Assembly (NCBI RefSeq): GCF_031585635.1
Contig: NZ_CP134196.1
Coordinates: 496,001 to 560,000 of the forward strand
DNA: 64,000 nt
DNA from: Paraburkholderia sp. FT54
Lineage (GTDB): Bacteria; Pseudomonadota; Gammaproteobacteria; Burkholderiales; Burkholderiaceae
Direction: 5' to 3'
Shown: positions 1-9,400 of the stretch, piece by piece
Layout: each line of letters starts with the position of its first letter
How positions within the stretch are numbered: position 1 is the first letter of the stretch
Position numbers and translations under genes: made by a program
The notes under the pieces: model-generated
The model's input: only the letters and a program-made list of their open reading frames with translations
What the model was told of the DNA's origin: nothing
The model's database searches: none

Positions 1-1886
1 TAGGCGATCAATGCGCTGTCGAGCAGGACCGCCAGATCGATCACCGGCATCAGATCGACGAGCAATGCCTCGGCCTCGTCGAGCCGGCCCTGCTCGTAGC
101 GGATCTGCGCGATCATCGGCGCGCATAGCGCGGCGGAGATGGATTGCGCACCGGAATGACGCTCGGCCAACTGCATCGCCTCGCTGAAATACCGCTCGGC
201 CAGGCCGAAGTGCATCTGCTGCATCTCCGCATGGCCGAGCAGGCACAGCCGGTAGGTCGAAGCGAACACATTGCGCTGGTCCTCTTCGATCGAATAGGGG
301 ATCCACGGCGTCGCGTACAGCGCTTCGAGGTTGCCCGCCTTCCAGTGGCTGAAGCGCACGACGTTGGAGGCGACATTGGTGCTCCAGATATCGGTCGACG
401 GCCGGTCTAGGCACGGCTGCGCGATCGCGAGCGCCCCTTGCGGATCGTCCTGCAGCGCGACCACGACCGAGCGGATCACCCGGCATTCCCAGCGGATGCT
501 GTCGGGGTCGGCATTCGCGTGCGCATCGCGCTCGATCGCATCCAGCATGGCGAGCGCATCGCTCGAACGTATCGCGAGCGCCATGCCCCAGGCGATCGCC
601 AGCGTGACCTCGACCTGTCCGCGCATCAGGTGCGCCGGAAAATGGCGCTGCCAGCCGAGCAGTGTCAGCAGGTCGCCTTTCTTGACAAGCGCCATCGCGC
701 AGTTGCCGATCAGGGTGATCGCATCGTCCGTGTCGCCCGCGGCGATCGCGTGCTTGACAGCGTGTGTCCAGATTTCCTGCGACGCATACCACCGGCACGC
801 GCGCCGATGCAGATCCGCCAGTTCGTCGCCCGACTGCGCGCCCAGCCGTTGGCGCAAGTACTCGCCCAGCAGCGGGTGATAGCGGAACCAATGCCCTTCG
901 AGATCCATCGGCTCCAGCAGCAACTGGCGTGCGGCGATTGCTTCCAGCATGCCCTGACTCGCCTTGATGCCGGTTACCGCCTGGCACAGCGGGGCAGTCA
1001 GCCGATCGAGTATCGCCGTGCGCAGCATGAAGGCGACCATGTCGTCGGGCAAGCGCATGAGCATGTCTTCGAGGTAGGCGGCGAAGGGCCGTGAAGCGCC
1101 GGACGCCACACTCGACTCCCCGCCCGGCCTGGGTTCTTCGCGCGACAGCACCGACGCGGAAATGCGCAACGCCGCCGCCCAGCCCTCCGTGCTCGCGTGC
1201 AGCGATTTCACGCCGGGCGTGCCCAGCCTGCCAGGACATTCGCGTTCGACAAAGCACCGTGTCTCGTCGAAATTGAAACGCAGTGTCGACGCGTCGATTT
1301 CCAGCAGTTCGTTTTGCGCTCGGAGCCTCGCGAGCGGCAGCGCGGAATCCGCACGGGTGCAAACAATCACATGCACGTGCGACGGTGCGTGCGTGATGAA
1401 GAACGACATGGCGTCGTGAATCGCCGGGAGGCTGATCAGATGGTAATCGTCGAGGAACAGGCACACCTCGTCCTCGACTTCCACGAGGTCGTTGATCAGC
1501 GTCGAGACGACGGCGTGCGCGGGGACCAGAGAGGTCCCGGCCGTCAGGCCGATCGCTGACGCGCCGACGTTGTTGCAGGCATGCCGCAACGCCTGGGCGA
1601 GGTGATGAAGGAAGCGCGCGGGTTCGTCGTCTTCGTCACCGAGCGACAGCCACGCTACGCGCGCGCCGCTTACGCGCAGCCGGTTGAGCCAGGTGATCGC
1701 CAGCGAGGTCTTGCCGAAGCCGGCGGGCGCCTTGATCACGGTGAGCCGTCGGTCCTCTGCCTGAGCCACCAGATCGAACAGGCGCGGACGATCGATCAAC
1801 CCCGGCGGCAGGCGCGGTGGCAGAACCTTCGTGGCGAGCAGGAGTGGCAGCTTCTCGGAGGGCATCGGTTCCTCGGTCAGACGCAT
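1..1886 (-). CDS. MalT/AlkS-like LuxR-family ATP-dependent transcriptional regulator (C-terminus beyond window)
   Basis: Minus-strand frame open from 1886 to the window edge, about 628 residues. Near residues 52-60 is a Walker A motif (APAGFGKTS) and near 143-148 a Walker B-like stretch (LFLDDY), followed by a long helical region with TPR-like character. This is the architecture of large MalT-type STAND regulators (MalT, AlkS, AcoK), which bind an inducer and ATP, oligomerise and activate transcription through a C-terminal LuxR helix-turn-helix. That HTH would lie to the left of the window and is not seen. Start: ATG at 1886 is the first in frame; ATG at 1865 has a better Shine-Dalgarno (GAGGAA) and may be the true start. 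Divergent from the acyl-CoA operon at 2132, so by position its likely activator (inference). Confidence 0.85.
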   Translation of the reverse strand, partial: MRLTEEPMPSEKLPLLLATKVLPPRLPPGLIDRPRLFDLVAQAEDRRLTVIKAPAGFGKTSLAITWLNRLRVSGARVAWLSLGDEDDEPARFLHHLAQALRHACNNVGASAIGLTAGTSLVPAHAVVSTLINDLVEVEDEVCLFLDDYHLISLPAIHDAMSFFITHAPSHVHVIVCTRADSALPLARLRAQNELLEIDASTLRFNFDETRCFVERECPGRLGTPGVKSLHASTEGWAAALRISASVLSREEPRPGGESSVASGASRPFAAYLEDMLMRLPDDMVAFMLRTAILDRLTAPLCQAVTGIKASQGMLEAIAARQLLLEPMDLEGHWFRYHPLLGEYLRQRLGAQSGDELADLHRRACRWYASQEIWTHAVKHAIAAGDTDDAITLIGNCAMALVKKGDLLTLLGWQRHFPAHLMRGQVEVTLAIAWGMALAIRSSDALAMLDAIERDAHANADPDSIRWECRVIRSVVVALQDDPQGALAIAQPCLDRPSTDIWSTNVASNVVRFSHWKAGNLEALYATPWIPYSIEEDQRNVFASTYRLCLLGHAEMQQMHFGLAERYFSEAMQLAERHSGAQSISAALCAPMIAQIRYEQGRLDEAEALLVDLMPVIDLAVLLDSALIA

Positions 1887-2131
1887 GAACTGCTTCGGGC
1901 ATTTGGGTTCTCCCTGGGTGTCCTCCCCCGTCCATGCGATCGCGCTCCCCTGTACGGGGGATATTGCGCGGCGCTTCGCGGGTACACCATGGTTTCCATA
2001 GAGGACATCGAAGTGCAACCGGACCAACCTGCAGCGCGCCGACCGGCTACTGCGTGACGGTCAGTCGAGCACGCCCGGGACCGGTACGTCACCGAGGAAA
2101 TGATACGCCCAACCACCTCCAAGGAGGAGAC
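1887..2131. promoter_or_regulatory. Divergent intergenic region between the LuxR regulator and the acyl-CoA operon
   Basis: This 245-bp space must hold the promoters of the regulator and of the nine-gene operon. A short GC-rich dyad, TCCCC-TGTAC-GGGGG, sits at about 1946-1960 and could be part of an activator site, but no known consensus was matched. A near-perfect Shine-Dalgarno (AAGGAGG, 2121-2127) precedes the operon's first ATG at 2132. I could not place -35/-10 boxes with confidence. Confidence 0.35.
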
Positions 2132-3388
2132 ATGTCGACCACATCAAATCACGTTGCAACGCACAAACTCGGTCCGCTAGGTGCTGAGCCCGAATTGTCC
2201 GAGATGGGACAGATGGTGCAGCAGACTGTCCATCGTTACGCGGAAGAGGTCATGCGCCCCGTCGGCGTCAAACTCGATCGCATGACGCCGGAGGAAGCCA
2301 TTGCTTCGGGGTCGCCCTACTGGGATGCCCGCAAGAAGTTTGTCGAGTTGGGGTTTGGTGTCGACAGCCTGTTTGAGCTCGAACCCGCCGAGCGAGCCAA
2401 AACCATGTGCATCCTGTTCGAGGAACTCGGCTGGGGTGATTCCGGACTCGCCATATCGTACGGTGCCGGCTTGCTCCCGGCGCTGATGAGCGCGCTGTCA
2501 GGCAACGCGTTTTGCCGGGCGTTGGCGCCAGATGCGAAGCTCGGCTGCTGGGCCATCACGGAACCCGATCATGGCTCCGACATGCTGGACGCGAACGGCA
2601 TGATCCTGCATCCGCAGGGAACCTACGGCCGGCCCAACTGCGTGGCCACGCTGCGTGGTGACGAGGTGATCATCAATGGGCAGAAGTCGGCATGGGTGTC
2701 GAACGGCATCGTAGCGGATGTCTGCATTCTCTACTGCGCGGCGGACAGTGGTGCAGGCGTGGAGACGAGGCGCGGGGCGGTGATCGTCGTGCCGATGGAC
2801 GCCCCTGGTGTATCGCGTGGCAAGCCGCTCGACAAGGTCGGACAGCGCGCCCTCAACCAGGGCGAAATCTTCTTCGAGAGCGTCACGCTTTCCAGGGATC
2901 ACATCCTCGCCGGCCCGGATCAATACCTCGACGCCGTCTATGCCATCCACTCGCTTGCCAACGCGATCATGGGCACCGTGTTCACCGGCGCGGCGCGCGC
3001 GGCCTACGAACTTGCTCTGGCCTATGCGCATGAACGCAAGCAGGGCGGCTTGCCGATCATCCGTCATCAGTCGGTGGCGTCGCGGCTCTTTCATATGTTC
3101 AGGAAGGTGGAAGCGGCTCGTGCTCTCGCGCACCGTGTCGTGCACTACAACTTCACGACGCCGCATCCATCGCTGCACGCAGCGATGACGGCCAAGATCA
3201 CCGCGACCCAGACCGCGTTCGAAGTCGCCAACGACGCACTTCAGATCTTTTGCGGCAACGGCCTCACGCGCGAGTATCCGATCGAAAAGATCTGGCGTGA
3301 CGCGCGGGCGTCGCTGATCGAGGACGGCTGCAACGAAGTCCTCGCGATCAAGGGCGGCTACTACCTGATTGATCCCGAGCTGCTTTGA
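2132..3388 (+). CDS. Acyl-CoA dehydrogenase family protein
   Basis: 418 residues, a normal length for an FAD-dependent acyl-CoA dehydrogenase that introduces the alpha,beta double bond in an acyl-CoA and passes electrons to ETF. The central beta-domain motif WAITEPDHGSD and the C-terminal block NGLTREYPIEKIWRDAR are typical. The usual YEGT catalytic-loop motif is replaced by IEDGCNEV, so the position of the base is uncertain and the substrate may be unusual. Start chosen at 2132 because AAGGAGG lies 4 nt upstream; an open frame extends upstream to 1934 but has no such site. First gene of a plus-strand operon that also encodes ETF, a CoA ligase and a thiolase. Confidence 0.9.
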   Translation: MSTTSNHVATHKLGPLGAEPELSEMGQMVQQTVHRYAEEVMRPVGVKLDRMTPEEAIASGSPYWDARKKFVELGFGVDSLFELEPAERAKTMCILFEELGWGDSGLAISYGAGLLPALMSALSGNAFCRALAPDAKLGCWAITEPDHGSDMLDANGMILHPQGTYGRPNCVATLRGDEVIINGQKSAWVSNGIVADVCILYCAADSGAGVETRRGAVIVVPMDAPGVSRGKPLDKVGQRALNQGEIFFESVTLSRDHILAGPDQYLDAVYAIHSLANAIMGTVFTGAARAAYELALAYAHERKQGGLPIIRHQSVASRLFHMFRKVEAARALAHRVVHYNFTTPHPSLHAAMTAKITATQTAFEVANDALQIFCGNGLTREYPIEKIWRDARASLIEDGCNEVLAIKGGYYLIDPELL

Positions 3389-3440
3389 ATCACGCGCCCG
3401 GTGCAAAGGACTGCGATAGCAACTTCCAGGAGACGACGAC

Positions 3441-4556
3441 ATGGCAACGACATACGAAGTGGTGCTCTACGGAGCGAGTGGTTACACGGGCAAGCTCACG
3501 GCGTGGAAGCTGGCCGAACGCGGGATTCCGTTCATTGCCGCGGGGCGCAGCAAGGAACGGCTGCAAGAGGAGATGTCCAAGGTGCCGGAACTCGCCGGAC
3601 ATGACTACCAGTGCGTCGGCGTCGAGCACGAAACGAACGCGCTGACAGAACTCTTCAAAGGCCGGAAGGCGGTCATCAACATTGTCGGGCCGTTCATGCA
3701 GCTCGGCCGCCCGGTGGTCGAGGCCAGTCTCGCGGCGGGTTGCCACTATTTCGACACGACGGGCGAAACCGACTGGATGTCCATGTTGAAGCGCACGTAC
3801 GGCGAGGCGTTTGCCGCAAAAGATCTGGCGCTGTGCCCGGGCAATTCGTACATGTGGGCCGAAGGCAATCTGGCGGCGGAGATCGCGCTGGAAACACCGG
3901 GCATCGACACGCTCGACGTGATCTACCTCGGAGATTCGGAAGTCAGCGTCGCGTCGACGATGTCGTTTCTGCGGATGTGCACGCAGCCGCAGTTCTTCCT
4001 GCGCAATAAAGAGCTTGTGCAATGGCCCTGGGCGACGCCGTATCAGGTCCATGTGCCCGGTGAACATGTGCTGCTGAACGCGCTGCCTTGGGGCGGCGGT
4101 GGCGAACCGATCTGGTACGAGGGCGATCCGCGTGTGCGCAATTGCCAGACGCTGGTGTCGTTCAGAAATCAGGAGCGTTTCAATGCGGTCGTCGGCTTGC
4201 TGAAGAAGTTCGAGGAGGAGTGCCGCCATCTCGACCCATCCAGACAGGAAGAAGTCACCAACGAATGGGGCAAGGCCGTCACGCAAACCGAACCCGCCCG
4301 TGAGAATCCCGATGTCAACCGTTGCACGCTGTCATGCCAGGGACGCGGCAACGTGAATTCCGTCAGCGTGATTCTGCGCGGCAATTCTCCCTATGCGCAA
4401 ACCGGCGTGCTGGGTGCGGAAGCAGTACGCCGCATTTTGCGAGGGCAGTTGCATGCGGTCGGCTTCGCTTCGCCAGCGCAGGCGTTCGGCGCGCGCAATC
4501 TCCTCGCAGCGCAGGCCGAGGAAGGCTACCTGAACTACGAAGTGAAGAGCGTTTGA
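3441..4556 (+). CDS. Saccharopine dehydrogenase-like (trans-acting enoyl reductase family) NAD(P)-binding protein
   Basis: 371 residues. The N-terminus LYGASGYTGKLTAWKLAERG is the dinucleotide-binding fold of the saccharopine dehydrogenase/trans-acting enoyl reductase superfamily, with a possible phosphate-contacting AAGRSKERL further on. Family members include lysine-pathway dehydrogenases and reductases acting on carbon-carbon double bonds of polyketide or lipid substrates. Within a CoA-ester operon, reduction of an activated double bond or a keto group of the substrate is more plausible than amino-acid metabolism (inference). Shine-Dalgarno CAGGAGA precedes the ATG; the gap to the upstream gene is 52 bp. 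Confidence 0.8.
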   Translation: MATTYEVVLYGASGYTGKLTAWKLAERGIPFIAAGRSKERLQEEMSKVPELAGHDYQCVGVEHETNALTELFKGRKAVINIVGPFMQLGRPVVEASLAAGCHYFDTTGETDWMSMLKRTYGEAFAAKDLALCPGNSYMWAEGNLAAEIALETPGIDTLDVIYLGDSEVSVASTMSFLRMCTQPQFFLRNKELVQWPWATPYQVHVPGEHVLLNALPWGGGGEPIWYEGDPRVRNCQTLVSFRNQERFNAVVGLLKKFEEECRHLDPSRQEEVTNEWGKAVTQTEPARENPDVNRCTLSCQGRGNVNSVSVILRGNSPYAQTGVLGAEAVRRILRGQLHAVGFASPAQAFGARNLLAAQAEEGYLNYEVKSV

Positions 4557-4622
4557 CCAGATGTGGATCGGAACGCGCCGCGTTGCATCGTCGCGCAGCC
4601 AATGAGCGAGGGAGAAGTGAAC

Positions 4623-5864
4623 ATGAGCAAGGAAGTGTACGTCGTGGGCATCGGGATGACGCCCTTTGGCAAACATCTGGACACCAGCGTGAAGCAGATG
4701 ACGTGCAAGGCCGTGGAGGACGCGCTTGCCGATGCGGGTTGCGACAAAGGGCAACTGCAAGGCGCGTTCTTCGGCAACTCGACGCAGGGGCACATGGACG
4801 GCCAGCACATGATTCGCGGCGAGCTTGCCTTGCGCGCGATGGGCGTGCACGGATTGCCCGTGATCAACGTCGAGAACGCATGCGCGAGCGCCAGTACCGC
4901 ATTCCATCTGGCGGTGAACTACGTGAAGGCGGGGGCCGCGGATATCGTGCTCGCCGTGGGCGCCGAGAAAATGTTTTCGACCGACAAGGCGCGCACGTTC
5001 AGCGCGTTCGACGGCGCGTGGGACGTGCACGACACCGAGAATGGCAGGCGCAGGCTGCTCGAGATGGGACTAGGGATTGAGCCACCCGAAGGAAGCGTCT
5101 CGGAGAAGCCCTATAGCGTGTTCATGGATATCTACGCGTCGATGGGGCGCATGCACATGCGCGAATTCGGCACCACGCAACGGCAGATTGCCGCTGTGTC
5201 CGCCAAGAACCACGGGCACTCGGTGCACAATCCGCTCGCCCAGTATCGGCAGGCCTACTCCGTGGAAGAAATTCTCAGCGCGCCCCCAATCACCTATCCG
5301 CTGACGTTGCCGATGTGCTCGCCGATCAGCGACGGCGCGGCCGCGGCGATCGTATGCAGTGAGGCCGGCCTTGAACGGCTCAAAGGTGGGCGCACCCGTG
5401 CCATTCGCGTGCTGGCTTCCGTGCTTCAGACCGGCAGCGACCGGCCGGCCGCCGCGCTCGACCAGCATCTGGTCCGGCTCGGCTCCATCAAGGCCTATGA
5501 ACAGGCCGGCGTGGCGCCGCGGGACGTTTCGGTTGCCGAAGTACACGATGCGACCGCGATCGGCGAAATCATCCAGTCCGAAGTACTCGGGCTGTGCGAG
5601 CCGGGCATGGGCGGCGTGGCGGCGGAGCGCGGCGACACCTCGATCGGCGGGCGGATTCCGATCAATCCATCCGGCGGCCTGGAATCAAAAGGGCATCCAA
5701 TCGGCGCGACCGGGTTGGGCCAACTCTACGAACTCGTTACGCAGTTGCGCGGCGAAGCGGGACAGCGCCAGGTCGAGGGCGCGCGTATCGCACTTGCGGA
5801 GAACGGCGGTGGTCTGTGCGGCGTGGAAGAAGCCGTTGCCAGCATCACGATTCTGGGACGTTAG
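4623..5864 (+). CDS. Thiolase family protein (SCP2/SCP-x type acetyl-CoA acetyltransferase)
   Basis: 413 residues. The N-terminus (YVVGIGMTPFGKHLD) and the nucleophile loop ENACASAS, with Cys at about residue 87, match the SCP-x/lipid-transfer branch of thiolases rather than the FadA branch. The C-terminal loop GGLESKGHPIGATG carries the catalytic His at about 358. In this family the enzyme cleaves 3-ketoacyl-CoAs, often branched or ring-derived, to acetyl- or propionyl-CoA. The motif that is usually HDCF in relatives reads HDAT here. Start set to ATG 4623, with GGGAGAAG upstream; the open frame reaches 4563. Supplies the chain-shortening step of the operon. Confidence 0.88.
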   Translation: MSKEVYVVGIGMTPFGKHLDTSVKQMTCKAVEDALADAGCDKGQLQGAFFGNSTQGHMDGQHMIRGELALRAMGVHGLPVINVENACASASTAFHLAVNYVKAGAADIVLAVGAEKMFSTDKARTFSAFDGAWDVHDTENGRRRLLEMGLGIEPPEGSVSEKPYSVFMDIYASMGRMHMREFGTTQRQIAAVSAKNHGHSVHNPLAQYRQAYSVEEILSAPPITYPLTLPMCSPISDGAAAAIVCSEAGLERLKGGRTRAIRVLASVLQTGSDRPAAALDQHLVRLGSIKAYEQAGVAPRDVSVAEVHDATAIGEIIQSEVLGLCEPGMGGVAAERGDTSIGGRIPINPSGGLESKGHPIGATGLGQLYELVTQLRGEAGQRQVEGARIALAENGGGLCGVEEAVASITILGR

Positions 5865-5936
5865 CGTTGAGAGCGTGACGGCCGGCGGAGATCCGGCACG
5901 CACACGATATCGAACACCATGAGGAGACACCGTGCC

Positions 5937-7541
5937 ATGAGCACCAGACCAGACACCATCCTGGCGGCGCTGATCGCCAATCGCGTCGACACCATGCCAG
6001 ATCGGGACGTACTCACGATCGAGGGAGCCGGTGTGCGGCCCGACGAAGTGCGCACCTACCGGCAACTCTGGGATAACGGCCAGCGTCTCGCTCAAGTGCT
6101 GATCGATCGTGGTCTGCGTCCCGGAGAGCACTTCGCGTTGCTGATGGCCAACCATGCCGAGTTTATCGAAGCCATGGTGGCGGCATCGATCTCGGGCACC
6201 GTATTCGTGCCGATCGATCCGCGCACCAAAGGCGACAAGCTCGCCTACATGCTTGAGCACGCACAGTGCAGAGGCGTTATCGCCGCCGACTACGCGCTCG
6301 ACAATCTCGCCGCCGTGCGGGGAACGCTGACGCAACTGTCGTGGGTGATCGGGCTCGAAACGGACGAAGGCGCGAGGCCGCTTTCCGAGGTTGCCGATGT
6401 GCTGTCCTACCGCGCGTCACGACCGCAGCAGGTGCCTGATTTGCCCATTCTGACGCGTGACCCCGACAGTCCGATGCAACTGATCTTCACGTCCGGCACG
6501 ACCGGCGATCCGAAGGGCATCGTCATGACGCATCTGCGTTACTGCGCAACCTCGGCAGTCGTGCCGACGATGTTCGGTTACGCCGCCGACGAACGCCCCT
6601 ACTCAGGACTCTCGCTGACTCACGCCAACGCTCAGGTCATTACGTTGGGTGCGTCGCTCGCAACCGGAATGCGGGCCGTGCTGTCGCGCCGTTTCACGAA
6701 GTCCCGGCTGTGGGACATCACACGCAAGTATCAGTGCACGACCTTCACGCTGCTCGGCGGAATGACCACGGCGATCTACAGCGAACCGGCCAGGCCAGAC
6801 GACTCGGACAACCCGGTGCGCTTCGTGGTTTCCGCTGGGATGCCCGCGGCAATCTGGGCCGAGTTCGAGCAGCGCTTCGACGTGCGAATCGTCGAGTTCT
6901 ACGGCGCTGCGGAGGGCGGCCTCACGGTCAGGCAGGTCGGGGCCGGGCCAGTCGGCAGTATTGGCAAGCCGGTGCCCACGCTCAAGCACCGCATTGTCGA
7001 CGACGACGGCCGCGATTGCGCACCAGGCGTGCCGGGCGAATTGCTGTTCCGGCCGGCGGACGGATCGCCGTTCAAGGTCGAATACTTCGGCAATCCGGAC
7101 GCATCCGCGAAAAAAAGCAAGGACGGCTGGCTGCACATGGGCGACGTCGTGCGTGAGGACGAGAACGGCTGGCTCTTCTTCGAATACCGCAAAGGCGGCG
7201 GAATTCGCCATAACGGTGAATTCATCAATCCCGCGCCGATCGAGAAGGTGATTGCCGAGTCAGGCGTAATCGAGGACGTCTATGTGTACGGGGTCGCGGC
7301 GTCATCCGGTGCGCCAGGCGAGAAGGACGTGGTCGCGGCCGTGGTGCCGAAACGGGCGGCCGACTTCGACCCACAGCAGATGTTCCGCCTCTGTCGCGCG
7401 AAGCTCGAAGCGAGTTCGGTGATCTCCTTCCTGCAGGTCGTGCCCGAGATTCCCAAGACTGCGTCGGAAAAGCCACTGGAGCGCCATCTCGTCGAAATGT
7501 TCGGGCAGCGGCGCGACAGCGTTTTCACCGAGATCCCATGA
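5937..7541 (+). CDS. AMP-dependent acyl-CoA synthetase/ligase (CaiC/FadD-like)
   Basis: 534 residues, ANL superfamily. Seen in order: the P-loop FTSGTTGDPKG at about 183-193, the YGAAEGG adenine/acyl site, the hinge region GWLHMGDVV and the RKGGGIRHNGEF block, followed by a C-terminal domain with the expected lysine context (PKTASEKPLERH). It activates a carboxylic acid to its CoA thioester with ATP. The ligase is the entry reaction, which makes the operon substrate a free carboxylate. Start chosen at ATG 5937 because AGGAGA lies at 5921-5926; an ATG at 5919 has none. The carboxylate itself cannot be read from sequence. Confidence 0.9.
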   Translation: MSTRPDTILAALIANRVDTMPDRDVLTIEGAGVRPDEVRTYRQLWDNGQRLAQVLIDRGLRPGEHFALLMANHAEFIEAMVAASISGTVFVPIDPRTKGDKLAYMLEHAQCRGVIAADYALDNLAAVRGTLTQLSWVIGLETDEGARPLSEVADVLSYRASRPQQVPDLPILTRDPDSPMQLIFTSGTTGDPKGIVMTHLRYCATSAVVPTMFGYAADERPYSGLSLTHANAQVITLGASLATGMRAVLSRRFTKSRLWDITRKYQCTTFTLLGGMTTAIYSEPARPDDSDNPVRFVVSAGMPAAIWAEFEQRFDVRIVEFYGAAEGGLTVRQVGAGPVGSIGKPVPTLKHRIVDDDGRDCAPGVPGELLFRPADGSPFKVEYFGNPDASAKKSKDGWLHMGDVVREDENGWLFFEYRKGGGIRHNGEFINPAPIEKVIAESGVIEDVYVYGVAASSGAPGEKDVVAAVVPKRAADFDPQQMFRLCRAKLEASSVISFLQVVPEIPKTASEKPLERHLVEMFGQRRDSVFTEIP

Positions 7542-7672
7542 CGGCTCCCGCAAGGGAATCGAATACCGCGCACGTGTAGTCGAGATCGCATCGGCGGACC
7601 GTGTCCCATGCACCTGAATCGAGCGGCTCGTCGCCGGTCGGGTGGAACGTTTTTGCCAACAAGGAGTAGGCA

Positions 7673-8422
7673 ATGAAAGTACTTGTGCCTGTCAAGCGCG
7701 TCGTCGACGCCAATGTGAGGGTTCGTGTGAAGGCCGACGGCAGCGCCGTCGACATCGCCAACGTGAAGCTGTCGATGAACCCGTTCGACGAGATCGCCGT
7801 GGAGGAGGCCGTGCGTCTGAAAGAGGCCGGTGCAGCCACGGAGGTGGTCGTGGTCTCCTGCGGCGTGCAGGCGTGCCAGGAAACGCTGCGCACCGCGATG
7901 GCGATCGGCGCCGACCGCGCCATCCTCGTCGAGACCGAGGCCGAACTGCAGCCGCTCGCCGTGGCCAAGCTGCTGAAGGCGCTGGTCGACAAGGAGCAGC
8001 CGCAACTGGTGATGCTCGGCAAACAGGCCATCGACGACGACGCCAACCAGGTCGGCCAGATGCTCGCCGCGCTGCTTGGCTTGCCGCAGGCGACGTTCGC
8101 ATCGAAGGTGGTCGTGGAAGCCGGGAAGGCGACGGTGACGCGCGAGATCGACGGCGGCCTCGAAACGATCGAGGTCGACCTGCCTGCCGTGATCACCGCC
8201 GATCTCCGGCTCAACACGCCGCGTTACGCAACGCTGCCCAACATCATGAAGGCGAAGAAAAAACCGCTCGATGTCGTGACGCCCGATGCCCTCGGTATCG
8301 ACGTCACGCCGAGGCTGACGACGCTCAAGCTGGCGGAGCCCGCGAAACGCGAGGCGGGTATCCGCGTCGCCGACGCCGCCGAGCTGGTGGACAAGCTGAA
8401 GAACGTCGCGCGTGTGATCTAG
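7673..8422 (+). CDS. etfB: Electron transfer flavoprotein subunit beta
   Basis: 249 residues, the usual length for EtfB. The N-terminus [17 protein letters not shown], the [16 protein letters not shown] helix and the [14 protein letters not shown] segment are hallmark EtfB/FixA sequences. With EtfA it forms an FAD/AMP heterodimer that takes electrons from acyl-CoA dehydrogenases and hands them to ETF:ubiquinone oxidoreductase. AAGGAGTAGGCA precedes the ATG. It follows the CoA ligase by 131 bp, the largest gap in the operon, which could hold an internal promoter. Its presence suggests a dedicated ETF for the two dehydrogenases here. Confidence 0.95.
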   Translation: MKVLVPVKRVVDANVRVRVKADGSAVDIANVKLSMNPFDEIAVEEAVRLKEAGAATEVVVVSCGVQACQETLRTAMAIGADRAILVETEAELQPLAVAKLLKALVDKEQPQLVMLGKQAIDDDANQVGQMLAALLGLPQATFASKVVVEAGKATVTREIDGGLETIEVDLPAVITADLRLNTPRYATLPNIMKAKKKPLDVVTPDALGIDVTPRLTTLKLAEPAKREAGIRVADAAELVDKLKNVARVI

Positions 8423-8440
8423 AGACAAGAGGAGATGAAC

Positions 8441-9388
8441 ATGTCCGTACTCGTTATTGCAGAACATGACAATCAAACGCTCAAGGCGGCGACTCTGAGC
8501 GCCGTCACTGCCGCCGCCGGCCTCGGCGACGAAATCCATGTGCTCGTGGCTGGATCTCAATGCGGCAGAGTCGCCGAACAGGCGGCCGGCATCGCAGGCG
8601 TGGCCCGCGTGCGCGTGGCTGACGCCGCGCAATACGAACACGCGTTGGCGGAGAACCTCGCCACGCTCATTGTCGGATTGGCTCCCGGTTACAGCCATCT
8701 GTTCGCGCCGGCCACCACGTCCGCGAAGAACGTGATACCGCGCGTGGCAGCCCTGCTCGACGTCGCGCAGGTCTCGGAGATCGTGGCGGTGGAGTCGGCG
8801 GATACGTTCGTGCGCCCCATCTACGCGGGGAACGTGCTGGCCACGGTGCGAAGCGCGGATCGCATCAAGGTCCTGACGGTTCGAACCACGGCCTTCGCCG
8901 CGGCGCCGGCCGAAGGTGGCGCCGCGGTGATCGAAGCGCTCGCGCCGGCCGCGGAGGTTTCGGCTTCCCGCTTCGTGAGTCAGCAGTTGACCCGTTCCGA
9001 GCGTCCTGAACTCACCTCCGCGCAGCGCGTCATCTCAGGCGGTCGGGGCATGGGTTCCAGTGAGAGCTTCGCGCTTCTCGACGAGATCGCCGACCGGCTC
9101 GGCGCGGCAGTCGGCGCATCCCGTGCCGCGGTGGATGCCGGCTTCGTTCCCAACGACTACCAGGTGGGCCAGACCGGCAAGGTCATCGCCCCGCAGCTTT
9201 ACATCGCGGTGGGCATATCGGGTGCGATCCAGCATCTGGCCGGCATGAAGGACTCGAAGGTGATCGTGGCGATCAACAAGGACGAAGAAGCACCCATCTT
9301 CCAGATTGCGGACTACGGCCTCGTCGGCGACCTCTTCAAGGTGCTGCCGGAGTTGTCGCGTGAACTGGACAAGCAGCAACAGAACTGA
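8441..9388 (+). CDS. etfA: Electron transfer flavoprotein subunit alpha
   Basis: 315 residues. The C-terminal FAD domain is clear: [12 protein letters not shown], then [19 protein letters not shown] and [16 protein letters not shown], ending in the [19 protein letters not shown] block. Pairs with EtfB 18 bp upstream. AGAGGAG lies directly against a first ATG at 8435 but 6 nt before ATG 8441, so 8441 ([12 protein letters not shown]) is taken as start. Probably co-translated with etfB and the following acyl-CoA dehydrogenase. Confidence 0.95.
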   Translation: MSVLVIAEHDNQTLKAATLSAVTAAAGLGDEIHVLVAGSQCGRVAEQAAGIAGVARVRVADAAQYEHALAENLATLIVGLAPGYSHLFAPATTSAKNVIPRVAALLDVAQVSEIVAVESADTFVRPIYAGNVLATVRSADRIKVLTVRTTAFAAAPAEGGAAVIEALAPAAEVSASRFVSQQLTRSERPELTSAQRVISGGRGMGSSESFALLDEIADRLGAAVGASRAAVDAGFVPNDYQVGQTGKVIAPQLYIAVGISGAIQHLAGMKDSKVIVAINKDEEAPIFQIADYGLVGDLFKVLPELSRELDKQQQN

Positions 9389-9400
9389 TTCCAGGAGTCA

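Noticed and set aside
1946..1961. GC-rich TCCCC/GGGGG dyad as an AlkS/MalT box
   Set aside because: Short and GC-rich so easily random; no match to a known regulator consensus could be checked.
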